Below are positions 10,893 through 23,689 of a stretch of 64,000 nucleotides of DNA, piece by piece. Each line of letters opens with the position of its first letter. The stretch's first letter is position 1. This DNA comes from Paratinospora sagittata. Taxonomy: Eukaryota > Streptophyta > Magnoliopsida > Ranunculales > Menispermaceae. The stretch is taken from positions 18,484,866 through 18,548,865 of the forward strand of contig CM069611.1 of the NCBI GenBank assembly GCA_035771175.1. Direction: 5' to 3'. The translations under genes and the position numbers were made by a program. A model generated the notes under the pieces. The model was given only the letters and a program-made list of their open reading frames with translations. It did no database searches and was not told the origin of the DNA.

Positions 10893-11541
10893 TTACGACC
10901 TTTTGCTCGTCATTATTACTGCGTAACATTCTCTCAATTCATTCTGACTTCCTCGTACCACACCAACTTCGTGCTCGGCCGGAAATTTGAGCATGAGATG
11001 GCACGTAGAAACCACGACTTTCAGATCGTTGAGGAGAGGTCTGCCAACGATAGCGTTGTAAGCAGAATGGCCCTTCACAACAAGAAACTCGACCATAACT
11101 GTGGCTAAGTGCTCTTCTTCTCCTACTGTGACTGAAAGAGCAATCTTCTTTTCTAGCGTAATCCAATCTCCCGTAAATCCAATCAGAGAGACGTCTACCG
11201 AGGTGAGCTGCATTTTCACATGCCCCGGCTTTTGAAACGCCTACCAGTAGAGGATATCAGCCAAGCTCCCATTGTCGACAAAGATCCGATGGATTTTGTA
11301 GTTCGCCACATCCAATGTTATCACCAAAGCACCAGAATGAGGTTGGCAGATATCTCGAGCCTCTTCCTCTGTGAAGGTAATAACAAAGTTTGTTCTCCTT
11401 TACTTTTCTTAAGGTTTCCATCGAAGGTGGTTCTGATCTCCCTCGACTGGTCGACTCTTCCCTTATCTGACGATTGAGCCTTTCTCTGATTCGAGCCTTA
11501 CACATATTCTTGTAGACGACCTCGATGGATAAGAGTTTCAA
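10893..11541 (-). pseudogene. Element A aspartic protease region
   Basis: The minus strand at 11219-10893 reads GFTGDWITLEKKIALSV, TVMVEFLVVKGHSAYNAIVG and RPLLNDLKVVVSTCHLMLKF, the conserved block just after the retropepsin active site in Tat elements. The active-site segment itself (usual D-[ST]-G) should lie in 11220-11480, where frames are disturbed; the frame with WELG at 11257 marks the approach. It releases Gag and Pol products in living relatives. It sits between the gag zinc-finger-like part and RT, in normal order. Confidence 0.7.
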
Positions 11542-12999
11542 TCTTCTCTTTCAAGTCAAAACACTGGTCAGTGTTGTGACCGTGATCTTTGTGGTATCGA
11601 CAGTCGTTCCTCTTGTCCCGTCGATCAGAAGGAGTGTTCAACTTTTTTGTCCATTTGAGGTATTCCTTGTCTTGGATCTCTAAGAAGATCTGCTCTATCG
11701 AGGTGGTCAAAGGCGTGTAAGTTGAATAAACATTATGGATGCCCTTGATTTTTTCGTCTAGTCGATCTGAATTGGACCTCTTCCCACCTCTGTTGTCCTC
11801 TTTGGCTTCATTATCCCTTTTCCTCTTCTTATCCTTCTTTGAACTATTGGAAGGATTATTTTCTTTGTTTTGGCTTCAGCTTACTCATCTGCATTAATGT
11901 ACTTCTAAGCTCAATCTAGGACTTCCTTGTATGTTTGAGCTTTATTTTTTTTCCAAGGAGTAGTGGAATTGTCCTGGCCTCAGCCCGACCATGAAGGCTG
12001 TGATAGCCTTTTTGTCATCACGGTCGTCGACCTCAACTCGGGCGTCATCAAATCGCTCAAGGTAATCCTCAAGATTTTCCTCTTGCTCCTGTCGAATGGC
12101 CAGCAAGTTGTTCACATAGTTTGCCATTTCTTTCTTACCGGCGAAGTGTCCGATAAATTTGTGAGCAAGAAAACCAAACGAGCAGATCGACCCCAATTCT
12201 AGCTTCCAATACCACTTCTTAGCTGGTCCTCTAAGGGTAATTTGGAAACCTTTTCACATTGTTGCACCGTCATATCGTTTGAACTCCATCCAGGGTTTGT
12301 AGTTTTCAACGTGCTCTCTTGGGTCAATCTTTCCTCTGTATGTTTAGACCTCAGCCGTTTTGACATTCTTTGGTAGTGGGGCTTGAAGTATCGCTTCGAT
12401 GAAGGGTAACGAAAAATCTTCATATTTCGTATGAGGTCGGGTTTGGACACTCGTAGAAGGCCAAGTCAGCCTGGATCACACGAACCGAGACGACTTTGCC
12501 ATAGGTAATCTTATTTTTGGGATACTTGTTAAGGCCAACCTGGTTGCATCTAACCTGGCTGGTGCTGATCTTGGTGGAGGACAACGTGATCTCTTTCGTG
12601 TTGATTGGACTAGGAAAGAGCTTGACTCGTGTTCCTTCTTTTTCGCCTCCAGAGAGTGGCGAAGATCTCCTATGGAAAAAGATCATTGTTTTGATCCGTT
12701 CAGACTCTTGCTGGTGCTTTTCGCAGATTTTGGTTGAGAGTTGACACTCTGACAGCGACTTCTTTCATCCTTTCAAACCTTTACATGTCATGGTGGTGAC
12801 GAATGACGAGTTGCTCTTAATACCTCGTTTTGCTCCAACACTAGTTGAGATATCTTCTCTACCTTTTTCTCATTGTTGCTAATTCGTGCGGACTTCTAAG
12901 TAGAGTCCTTCTTTTTGGGAGGTCTTCCTCCTGGGCTTTAGGGGGCTCCGATGGAGTCGGTAGCTCTTCCAAATACGGGGGATCTGCCTCTTGACTCAT
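11498..12999 (-). pseudogene. Element A gag
   Basis: I place the start at the ATG 12997-12999 (MSQEADPPYLEELP), just inside the 5' LTR. The N-terminal part is hydrophilic and proline-rich. The capsid-like retrotransposon gag block is at about 12196-11942 (ANYVNNLLAIRQEQEENLED, YLERFDDARVEV, AITAFMVGLRPG). The C-terminal Tat-type motif CRYHKDHGHNTDQCFDLKEK is at about 11600. Frames change several times and stops are frequent, so no particle protein can be made. Length of about 500 codons is usual for the family. Confidence 0.8.
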
Positions 13000-13030
13000 T
13001 GCTGGAAAGCAGTTATTGGCTTGATAAGTC

Positions 13031-13050
13031 GATTCCCACGGACGACGCCA
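13031..13050 (-). other. Primer-binding-site region of element A
   Basis: Immediately inside the 5' LTR, the minus strand reads TGGCGTCGTCCGTGGGAATC, a variant of the TGGCGCCGTCTGTGGGAA block that follows the 5' LTR in many Tat elements. It would pair with a tRNA 3' end; the exact tRNA is not determined. Confidence 0.6.
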
Positions 13051-13052
13051 AA

Positions 13053-13871
13053 TGTTGGTGCAAAATTTGACCAACACCAAGTAGATCAACACGTGGAAGA
13101 GATGATCGAATTTGGAAGTGTGAACTCTCTGTCTCCAACGAGGGTTTATCAGCTAGATCTGAGAAGAAGAGAAAAAAAAATAGGGCTATCGTAAGGAACA
13201 CCGGTGTGGTGCCGACCAAAGACCCTCCGATGCCTAAGTTAGAGCTTATTTTAGACTATAACAATAACTCTTGTACAAAGTTGTTTGTACCTTATAGGTT
13301 TTATTTATAGAGAATGTCCTCTGGCTAGAGTGACTAGCTGCCCAGTAGGCATGTGCCACTTATCATCTCGTCGTTGGTTGAGATGAGCTAGATGAGGTAA
13401 TGTATTCCCGGTTGGTCAGATCAGATGATCCTTATCTTCCTGGTTCGTCTTGAAGAATGAGTCTCATTTTGTCTTTATGTCAAAGTTCATGTTTGATACG
13501 TATAGCTATTCCAGATTCCTCGGGATGTGGCATGCTAGGAAAGATTCCCTTATCTTCTCTATCTCGTTTGAAATGATCAGCTCGGCTCAAGGTCGAGCTG
13601 CCAACCTTGAGTAGTACCGCACCGAGCTAGGCTGGGCCGAGCTATCGTCACCATCATGTTTTAAGAGATCTCTCTAGATCGACTTGGACGGTTTTCCCTG
13701 GTTTAGTTAGTTTTGGTAAGGTTGAGCTGATCTATCGGTCGAATCATCGTACGCTATTTTTACTCCGCCACCTCGGCTCGCCAGCTCATTCATGTGGCTT
13801 ATACTTTCTAAAATGTGAGGTCGACTCTACTGATGTCCAGGTTAGCTCATACCCGAGCTGACTATCCAACA
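13053..13871 (-). repeat. 5' LTR of element A (819 bp)
   Basis: It begins TGTTGG and ends CCAACA on the plus strand, a six-base inverted terminal repeat. The inner edge is one or two bases from the primer-site block. The expected 5-bp host duplication would be CAATT at 13872-13876, but the partner LTR is outside the window. Confidence 0.82.
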
Positions 13872-15007
13872 CAATTGAACTTTTTATGAGTAACACATAA
13901 AAAAATACTATTTTGATAAAAGATAAACCCCCGTCACTCTATGAGACTTTGAATATTCAAAGATAAGACTAAATTTACTACAAATCACTAATATTCAAAT
14001 ATACATTTTTTCGTTGTTTAGATGCACATTATGGTGTGATTCAAAACAATAAAAAAAGAGGTATGATAATTTTGTAGTTTGTCTAGATGCACATGATGAT
14101 GAGTGATTAAAATCAAATAATTATAATTAATCAAGTAAAATATCATATTGCATTGAAGATAGAACTTTCAACTAATTATTGCATTGAAATAGATTGACTT
14201 TTAATAAATATAAAGCTTGATTTTTAATTTAACATGCACTGAAATGGATTAAATGGCATAATCTTTGTACAAATGGAGATTAGGGATGAAACTAATTAAC
14301 TGCCACTTTTTAACGTTAATTATCTCAATGACTAGCTTTGCCATCAATTGAAATATTTAACAATGTGGCAAAATTGCAATTAAGATAGGATAAAAAAAAA
14401 TTGGGAGGCTTTTCAATGAACTTCTGTGATTTGGGAAACTTGAGAAAATTTTAATTTTAAATACAATTTATAAAATGCAATTATGTTGATGAATTTTTAA
14501 ATCAACCAATTCCGTAATAAATTATAGAAGATAACATTTTTAATATTACAATTAGTGTTATACTTACCTTGCAATAATTCTCTAGATAATATTGTGATGC
14601 AAACATCAAAGATAATTACAAATATCTTATTAGACCATCAGCGAGTTTTCATTAGCTAGAACTGACAGAGAAATTCTCCTTAAAAAGTGTCAAGTCATAT
14701 GTAGCTCCCGATAATATTAATGGAGGGGTATTAATGGCCCTCTAATTAATGATCAATATATAAATAATTCTTTATACACACACATATAAAAATAATTATT
14801 ATTTTATATAATTACATATCAATATTGCAATTACAACAATAGGGAATTTTTTTCATAATCATACTATTATAAAAGGGAGATTACTTCAAATATGCCTTTT
14901 ATAAATTTTTCTAAATTTTTTTTTCATATTTTTTCAAATATGCCTTTTTTAAATTATTGAGTCAGCTATCTAAATTTGTTACTATAGAGCCTCTTTGTGA
15001 GAGTTTC
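13872..15007. other. AT-rich spacer, no gene seen; right end may be LINE 5' leader
   Basis: No long ORF or recognised domain lies here. The last about 70 bases, before solo LTR D, run without break into the LINE start at 17799 when D and one TSD copy are removed, so they may be LINE leader sequence. The rest could be older repeat debris or unique DNA. Confidence 0.5.
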
Positions 15008-17798
15008 TGTCCCATTCTGATTTTTAAAACTTAAATTTAAAGTAATAAGAATAAATATTTTATCTTATCAAGAAAATAACAAAAAAAATAAAATAAAAAT
15101 CGAGACGTAAATTGTATTTATCTACCTTAACCCCAAAATCTTTACACAGGTAGAAAAATTTAATAATACCATTTATATTTAAAATAAGGTCACAAGTTAA
15201 AATAGATGAATACTCTTTCAATTTCTATGTCGCAGACTATATATTCCCATTACACAAATTGAATTTTGAGCCATGAGGGTACTTGCCCTTGTCCATCCAT
15301 TATGGACACAACATTTTAAATTTATCCATAAAATAGAATTAACAAGTTCAAGTCTAAGGCATAAACATATAAAATAACCCATGAAATCTTCAACGACCAT
15401 TATAATGTTCCAAAAATATTGATTTCTAATACAACCCATTTAATTGATATAATCAATTATTAAATAACTACTAAGTCCTACTACCATAACGCTATTCAAG
15501 CCACTAATCCACCCCTACTACTGTGAGACACGTCACGAACTTGCGACTCTATTCTTTCATGTACCTACATGTAAAAAATAGGGGTGAGCTTGAAAGCCCA
15601 GTGGGTCTTCCATAAACATTCACAATTTTTTACTTCGATGTATACATGAGAACATACATATAAGTTTCAAACATTAACGTTGCACACATCGATTTGTTTG
15701 ATAGTCGAGATTCAGTGTGTACCTTTAGGGGATCCGCCCAGGGTGATACTTACTCAAATATCTCAGGGGATCCGCCCCATCTCAAATCTAAGTTCCCATC
15801 TTAGGGGATCCGCCCCATCTCAATAACATTTGACAATATTCATCTGAATAATCGTCCTTAAATGTGTATTAATGTTCTTTAGTAAAAACATGCGATATAT
15901 ATGAAATCAACATCAACCACATAATCATGTTTTCATCAGAATTGACAATCACAACATATTTCACATGGTATTTCGTCACACTGACACGTTATAATCGACA
16001 TGTATATTATCGCAACATGTAAATTTAACATTCAAGTCATCATAGTATGATCCTAACATCAAGTCTCATAAGGCATGGCATGACATCATTCTCATATCAT
16101 CATACACATCATACGATACAATCATCAATACTTACTAACTAAACACACATATAGTTAACTATGTTCCTATCACATATCCAAGAAAATAAAGTGAAGAGTA
16201 TGAATTCATTCCCACCCGAATCGCTAAATCCCAAAGTGTCTAGATTCCGCGAAACTCAACAATATCAACCTATACACACATAAACCGTATATAAATTAAT
16301 TATTTTATATTATATTATATTATATCAATATAGTGTACATGTACATCTATGTTGTCTGGTGGTAGTTACATTATACATATAATATAACGTAGCTAATACA
16401 ATTCTATATGATATATTGTAATAATCTAGATAGTTATAATATAAAATATGACATAACATAATCTAATTATATGATCTCTGACATGGTAGGTAAGATACAT
16501 ATGTATATATATATATATATATATATTATAATATATGGAACATAACCTATGGAGGATAACACTCATGTGATATTATGCATTGTGTGACGTTGGTGTTAAC
16601 AGAAAGCATATATCTGTTGTAGAGAAGTTAGATGGAAATGGCGGAAAGAAAAAAAAAAAGAAAACAGTGGAGAATGAGAGAAGAGGGGAAATAATAGAAG
16701 AATGAGAGAAGAGGGGAAAGAAAAAAAGAAGAGAGTGGAAAGAGGGGAAAGAAGAGAGGGAGGGCGAGGTTCCCTCATGAGCAGCAACAGTAGCAAGAAC
16801 GTTGCTACTGTTGCAGCATTTCTGTACGCAGCAAACTGCTCAACATAGAGCATGTTTTCCTGCAACTTCTTCGCTGTTTCCGGAGAAAACTCATCTAGTC
16901 ATCATAGGGGATTGTCAATAAAGGGAGAGATGGGTGTATTAACATGAGAATAATAGCAAAACTACTAAGAAAATATGGTGGTGGCATCCAATGCCGCCAC
17001 TGTCCTCTGATCCCAAAATTAGGGGATGGTTATGGTGAGGGAAGAAAGAGAAGAGAAAGGAGAAAAAGAAAGGAGCGGAGAGGTTGCTTACCGTGGGTAC
17101 TTGCGTTTCTCAGGCGCCGTCGCGTGCTTCCGTTGCTGGCACAAGGGAGAGCTCTAGGGAGAGATGAAGATAGCGTTGAGTGTGACAGCTAGGAAAATGT
17201 CCTCCTATTAATGTAATAGGGTTGGGGTTTTGGGTAGTGATTTGGTTTTCATTATTCATCTTACACGAAGGGAAATTTAGAGTAGATCAAGGAGTAATCT
17301 TGGTTATTTCCAATAAAAAGATTAGAGAATATTGTGTGACATACGAAAGGAGAGAAAAATGTAAATTTTCAAGCATGTGACAAATCATTGGCCATTAATA
17401 GATCGTCTTGTATGTATGGCGTGGCTAATGGATGGATATTCCACGTGATTTTTTCTCACTTTTCGATAACATACGTCCAAAATATATGAAATTAGGTGCC
17501 CAAGGGGTTTTCAACATTACGAACTCATCCGTGACATCGAATTTTCAGAACGAGGTTGTTTGATCATGTTCCCTTCTAATTCGGCTAAGAAATGTTTGTG
17601 TCGTTATTGTACGCGTTCGCCCTCAATGGAAGTTCGTTTTCACTCTTCTCGACACGATTCACTTACGAATACATTTTGCAGTGTTTAAGACCTAACGCAT
17701 GTCACACATGGTTGCATTTCAATTAGATGTGCAGAATTACGAAAATGCTCCTCAGGTTAAAATTACGTAAATACCCTTAAAATTTCTAGGGTATTACA
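15008..17798 (-). mobile_element. Element D: solo LTR of a chromovirus-type family (2791 bp)
   Basis: On the plus strand it runs TGTCCCATTCTG... to ...GGGTATTACA and is flanked by a perfect TSD GTTTC (15003-15007 and 17799-17803). Its first 1.3 kb matches the LTRs of elements B and E (for example ACTTAAATTTAAAGTAATAAG near 15027, and the 'lysine-rich to ATG-less' spacer after it), so it is the same superfamily in minus orientation. There is no internal region. It carries a TA repeat at 16498-16526 and purine-rich tracts at 16640-16760 and 17040-17080. Confidence 0.88.
16498..16526. repeat. (TA)n microsatellite in solo LTR D
   Basis: Simple alternating TA run, about 29 bases. Confidence 0.9.
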
Positions 17799-17970
17799 GT
17801 TTCTTCCTCTCCATTGTGAGAGTCGACTAATGACCAGCCATGGAAGATGAAGTCCTTCACTCTTTCAGAGTCGGAGGAGAGTGTTTTCAAAATTAGCGAT
17901 GCCCTTGTGGATAAAAGATACTCCTCTTGAAGTATTGCCTTGCCAGGAAAGTTCTATCACCGAGAACTAT
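17799..17970 (+). pseudogene. LINE ORF1, 5' piece
   Basis: The reading contains FTLSESEESVFKISDAL and, after a stop, LPGKFYHREL. This resembles the start of plant L1 ORF1 proteins (DUF4283 type: acidic serine-rich start, then a 'vGKllt-r' strand). No clear ATG remains in frame. It ends at the ACTAT target site where element B was inserted and resumes at 36862. Confidence 0.6.
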
Positions 17971-19406
17971 TGTCACACTCCGATTTTCAAAACTTAAATT
18001 TAAAGTAATAAGAATAAATATTTGATCTTATCACAAAAATAGCAAAAAGAAAACCGAGGCTTGAATTGTATCCATCTACCTTAACCCCAAAATCTTTACA
18101 CAGGTAAAAATAAATTTAATAATATCATTTATATTCAAAATAAGGTTACAAGTTAAGATAGAAGAATACTCTTTCAATTTCTATGCCACGGACTATATAT
18201 TCCTATTACCCAAATTGAATATTGAGTCATGAGGGTACTTGCCATTTTCCATCCATTATGGACACAACATTTTAAATATATTCATCAAGTAGAATTAACA
18301 AGTTCAAGTCCAAGGCATAAACATATAAAACAACCCATGAAATATTCAACGACCACTATAATGTTCCAAAAGCATTGATTTCTAATACAACCCATTTAAT
18401 TGATATAATCAATTATTAAATAATTACTTAGTCCTACTACCAAAACGCTACTCAAGCCACTAACCCACCCCTACTATTGTGAGACACGTCACAAACTTGC
18501 GACTCTATTCTTTCATGTACTTGCATGTGAAAAATAGGCGTGAGCTTGAAAGCCTAGTGGTCATCTAAACCATTCACAACATTTTATTATGATATATACA
18601 CAAGAACATTACAAACAAGTTTCACACATTAATCGTTGCAACATTTGATTGTTTGAGTTGAGAATTCAATCACGTTCAAAATTACGTACCTTTAGGGAAT
18701 CAAACCCTAGGCGGCACTACCCAAAATCATAAACTCGTTGGCAATATTCATCATGAATAACTGTCCCATAATAAACATTGGCGATATTCCTTAAAATAAC
18801 TTCCCCATAATACTCATTGGTGATATTCCTTAGAATAACTGCCCCATACGTATGATTCTTATCTTAATCGTGTTCTTTAATAAAGTCACACCATATATAG
18901 AACATAAATATGATATGAATTGTACTCACAAGATATGTTTAAACTCCACTACACATAGTATCATGTCACAATGCCACATATAATAGTATTCATATATGAA
19001 CTTTATTATAACAATTATGCCAATATTCTCAAGTCAGATGTCTCATTATCAAGTATTATAATTTACATATGAATTTCAGTTACTACATGAATTGCATGCA
19101 TCCAATTAACATCTGATCAGAACAAAAATCATGCACACATACATATCATCATACTAACAATCACATCACAGTATACATACAATCATGTATCATACACATT
19201 CACCAGCAATCTAATAGTGCTATAAATCTAATTAATTTAATGTTCCTATCTATATATCGAAATAAAATATTATGAAGGCATATAATCTTTCCCACCTTAA
19301 TCGCTAAATTCCAAATCACTTAAATTCTTCGTTACGTCTAGTACTCAACCTGTACATGTATATTACGTTTGTTAATATAAATACTCATAAGAACGATTAT
19401 GAGTGT

Positions 19407-19407
<1 letters not shown>

Positions 19408-19474
<67 letters not shown>
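19408..19474. repeat. (AT)n microsatellite in the 3' LTR of B
   Basis: Alternating AT run of about 66 bases. The matching site in the 5' LTR of B near 27060 lacks the run. Confidence 0.95.
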
Positions 19475-19479
<5 letters not shown>

Positions 19480-19884
19480 GTGATGGGATGTTTAACAAGT
19501 ATATATAACATATAATATATGAATCCTTAATAGTGGTGGTGCTTATAACCTATAATATATAACGGTGGTGATGGCTATATTATATATACATATATACCCA
19601 TATGAATATGTGGTAAGACATAACCTCATATAATAAGGAATATGATATTTCATATATGGTGTGGGTGTTTAAAGGATTAGAGCATAAATACCTGATACCT
19701 AGAATATTTAAATGATGTGTGTGTGGTCATTTAAAAAAAAAACATATATGTGATATTTGATATACATTATTATGTGTAGAATGGCAGCAAGTGCAAGGTG
19801 TGATGAAATGAGTGCTTAAAAAAATTGTATTTGTAAAAGAGGAGAATGAGGTGGCGGTATGCATTTTATAATCTAAACAGTGAA

Positions 19885-19887
<3 letters not shown>

Positions 19888-19955
<68 letters not shown>
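19888..19955. repeat. (TA)n microsatellite in the 3' LTR of B
   Basis: Alternating TA run of about 68 bases. The 5' LTR counterpart near 27504-27521 has only about 18 bases. ORFs reading through it (YIYIYI) are artefacts. Confidence 0.95.
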
Positions 19956-19961
<6 letters not shown>

Positions 19962-20162
19962 ATATGTATGTTGGTGAAGTGGGTGTCTTGAAAGGCATTA
20001 TATTTGTAGTGCCTGGTGCGGTGAAACAGGAAAACAGAGGAAGATGGCGCAAGAGAGAAAAGAGGAAAAAGAAATCAATTGCAGATGGGTCATTCATGGC
20101 TGCCATCTCCTACGCCAAAAACAGAGTGATCGATTCACATAGAATGAAGTAGCATTAATTAC

Positions 20163-23100
20163 CTAGAGCGTTCTTTGTAATAAGTCGGCATATTTGGCCT
20201 TCATTTCTTTTTCGAGTTCCCAAGTGACTTCTTCAACTCCATGATGCTTTCACAACACCTTAGCTAATAGAATGTCTTTGTTCCTCAAACTATGAACTTT
20301 CCAATCTAGGATCTTTAAAGGCCATTCTTCATAGGTGGCATCAGCTTGTACTTTTACTTCTTTCCAATCAATGGTGTAGGAAGGGTCTGGTTCATATTTT
20401 CGCAACATCGACACATGGAACACGTTGTGGATGACGGATAAACTAGTTGGCAAGTCTAGTTTGTAAGCATTCTCGCCAATTCGATCACTGATCTTGAACG
20501 CATCGATGAACTGAGGCGATAATTTCCCTTTCTTACTAAACCTCATGATGCCTTTTTGAGGGCTTATTCTCATAAATACCTTATCACCTTTTTGGAACTC
20601 TAAAGGTCGGCGCCTCTTATCTGCGTAGCCCTTCTGCCTACTCTGTGCAGTAACTAGCCTTTTCTGGATCAACTTCACTTTTTCGTTCATCTCAATTATC
20701 ATATTAGGTCCTGTAAGTACCGTATCTTCCCAATCGGCCCAACACAGTGGTGACCTACATGGTCGTCCATATAGGGCTTCATATGGAGCCATTTGTATAC
20801 TTGCCTGATAACATTTGTTATAAGCAAACTCTGTTAGGTGCAAGTATTTACTCCAATTTCCCTTGAAATCTAGTACATAAGCTCTCAACATGTCTTCTAA
20901 GATCTGAATAACCCTTTTAGATTGACCATCTGTCTGAGGATGATAGGTGGTGCTCATAGTTAATTTGGTTCCCAATTCTCGCTGCAAGCTCTGCCAGAAC
21001 TGCGATGTGAATAATGAATCTCTATCTGACACTATCGATTTGGGTACTCCATGTAGCTTCACAATCTCTTTAACATATAGCTCACCCAGTTTACTAACCG
21101 GATCTGTGGATTTAATAGGTAAGATGTGTGCCACTATAGTAAGTCGATCTACAATTACCCAAACATTATCCTCACCTTTCTAATTTCTAGGAAGAGCTCC
21201 CACGAAAGCCATTACTATGTTATCCCATTTCCATTCGGGGATTTTTAAAGGTTGTAGCAATCCATACGGTCTTTTATGTTCGGCCTTAACTTGCTGACAT
21301 GTAAGGCATTTAGACACATATTTGGCCACATCTCTCTTCATACCTTTCCACCAGTAGTTTTTCTTCAAATTTTGGTACATCTTATCTCCACCAGGATGTA
21401 AAGTGTATTTAGTCTGATGTGCCTCATCAAATAAGATCTTTTTAATTTCCTCAATTCTGGGTACACAAATTCGATATTTGAACCTCAATAACCCCTCTGA
21501 ATCGATCTTGAAATTTGCATTTCCATTATTGCCTTTTGTACCTGCCACCCATTTTATTAATTTTCTATCCTGAGCTTGACCTTCCTTAATTTGATGTAGT
21601 AAGTCTGACTTGCAACTCATATTATATAAAAAAATCGGGTTTTCACCTTTCTCTACGCCCAAATCATAATCTTCAATCAACTAGTACATCTGGGCTTTTT
21701 CTGCATCGTTTTTATAAGATTTTCAATTTAAAGCATTTGCAACTACATTGGCTTTCCCTGGGTGATAATGCAGCTGAAAATCATAATCATTCAGCAATTC
21801 CATCCATCTCCTTTGCCTCAAATTTAACTCCTTTTGTGTATAGATGTACTTCAAACTCTTATGATCAGAGTATAGATCAAATTTCTCTCCATAAAGATAG
21901 TGTCTCCATATCTTCAAGGTAAATACAATAACAGCCAATTCTAAATCATGAGTCGGGTAGTTCTGTTCATGAGTCTTCAGTTGCCTAAAAGCATAAGCAA
22001 CCACTTTACCCTCCTGCATCAGAACAACACCAAGACCATTCTTAGAAGCATCAGTGTAAATAACATAACCGACTCCGCTTGCAGGAGTGATCAATATTGG
22101 GGTTGTGGTCAATCGTCTCTTCAATTCTTGAAAGGAATTCTCACATTTCTCATCCTAACTAAATTTGGCACCCTTCCTTATTAGCTTTGTCATAGGCTCA
22201 TCTTGTCTCGAAAAATTTAGAATAAATCTTTTATAGTAACCAGCTAGTCCCAAAAAACTTCTAATTTCTGTCACTGATTTTGGCTTTTCCCAGTTCATTA
22301 CTGATTCAACTTTTGTTGGATTTACGGACATCGTTTTTGCTGCAACTACATGGCCCAAAAATTTGACTGACTTCATGCAAAATTCACATTTTTCGAATTT
22401 AGCATACAATTGATTTCGCCTCAATGTCTCCAAAACTACCGTAAGGTGTTCCTGATGTTCCTCATTGGTATTCGAATAAACCAAAATATCATCAACAAAT
22501 ACCACTACAAATTTGTCTAGATGAGGCCTAAACACCCTATTCATTAGGTCCATAAATGTTGCTGGTGCATTAGTGAGTCCAAATGGCATGACTCTGAATT
22601 CAAAGTGTCCATACCTAGTCCTGAATGTTGTGTTCGGTATGTCTGACTCTTTTATTCTAAGTTGGTGATAACCGGACCTTAGGTCAATTTTGGAAAAACA
22701 AGTTGTTCCCTTCAGTTGATCGAACAAATCATCTATTCTGGGTAGGGGGTACTTGTTCTTGACTGTGACTTTATTTAATTTTCTGTAATCAATACACAGT
22801 CTCATCGACCCATCTTTCTTTTTGACAAACAATATTGGTGCTCCCCAGGGTGATTCGCTCGGCTGGATAAATTTCTTCGCACTAAGATCATCAAGCTGAG
22901 TCCTTAGTTCTATTAATTCGCCAGGGACCATTCTGTAGGGTGACATGGCTATGGGGTCTGTTTCAGGGTACAGTTCTATCTTGAACTCTACTTCCCGCTT
23001 AGGAGGTAATCCTGGTAATTCTTCGGGAAACACTTCAGGGAAGTCTTTAACCACCAAGTTCTCTTCTAAATTTCTCAAGGTCTTTAGAGGCCCAGCTTCT

Positions 23101-23666
23101 GTTAGGGTTTTGAATTCCTCTTTTTGATTTACAGATTCGAGAAGTGCGGACATGATATTCCTTGGGATTTCGTTGCTATTCCCATAGATTTTCAACAGCT
23201 CTCCCGAAGGTAACCTCAAAGTAATCTTCTTTCGAAGGCAATCGATATGGGCTTGGTAATCAGATAACCAATCCATACCCAAGATCACATCATAATCATT
23301 AATGGGTAAGAGTATCAATTCAGCTGAAATCAACTTATCATTAATTCTAAGGTCACAACTACGTTTTTCAGTTGTTGGGACGTTTACTCCTACTGATGTT
23401 GAAATCTTCATAACAACAGATAAAAGTACAGTGGAAAGTTGTAGTTTCCTGGTTAAGTTTTCAAAAATAAAAGACCTTGATGCTCCAAAATCAAACAAGA
23501 CTTTAACTGTAACATGAAATAAAATGAAAGTACCTTCCACTACTTCGTTTGCACCAACCTCTATCTTAGGATTTCCTTCCGTAATTGCAAAGACTCTGCC
23601 TTGATTTTGATTTTTGATTTGAGTCCGATTATAGCTTGGACGATTGGCTTGATTTCTTCCTTGCAC
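20163..23666 (-). pseudogene. Element B pol: protease, RT, RNase H, integrase, chromodomain
   Basis: In order: protease near 23490 with active site DFGA where DSGA is usual; RT with [20 protein letters not shown] and VDDILVYS at about 22475-22500; RNase H with [13 protein letters not shown] and [11 protein letters not shown]; integrase zinc finger [24 protein letters not shown]; catalytic core with the first Asp position reading AFVGALP, the second kept (VSDRDSLF) and the Glu position reading QSKRVIQ; and a chromodomain (KILDWKVHSLRNKD, HHGVEEVTWE) ending at TAG 20163-20165. The chromodomain has a TGG-to-TGA stop. Frameshifts separate RNase H from RT. This is a Tekay/Del-type chromovirus; lineage is inferred. 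Confidence 0.86.
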
Positions 23667-23689
23667 ATTGTTGTTGTTCTGCCAGTTGC

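Larger units (their letters stand above)
1..13871 (-). mobile_element. Element A: Tat/Retand-type Ty3/gypsy retrotransposon, 3' end beyond the window
   Basis: Seen on the minus strand in order: 5' LTR (13053-13871), primer-site region, gag, protease, RT, RNase H, a second RNase H, integrase (pol stop at 3508-3510), tandem repeats, then an ORF on the opposite strand. The second RNase H and the antisense ORF downstream of pol are established traits of the Tat lineage (Retand, Grande, Ogre relatives). Two solo LTRs (4900-6052 and 7318-10258) interrupt pol. Coding parts carry many stops and frameshifts, so the copy is dead. The 3' LTR is not in the window: I compared the first 500 bases with the 5' LTR and saw no match. 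Confidence 0.88.
17971..20135 (-). repeat. 3' LTR of element B, lacking its first part
   Basis: It matches 25689-27700 over its whole length, apart from indels. It stops at CGATT near 20135 and passes directly into the pol 3' flank, so about 0.8 kb of LTR start plus the polypurine region (about 215 bp in the sister element) are deleted. Two long TA runs lie inside. Confidence 0.82.

Noticed and set aside
19880..20152. ORF with YIYIYI repeats on both strands
   Set aside because: It is the translation of a (TA)n microsatellite in an LTR; no domain follows.
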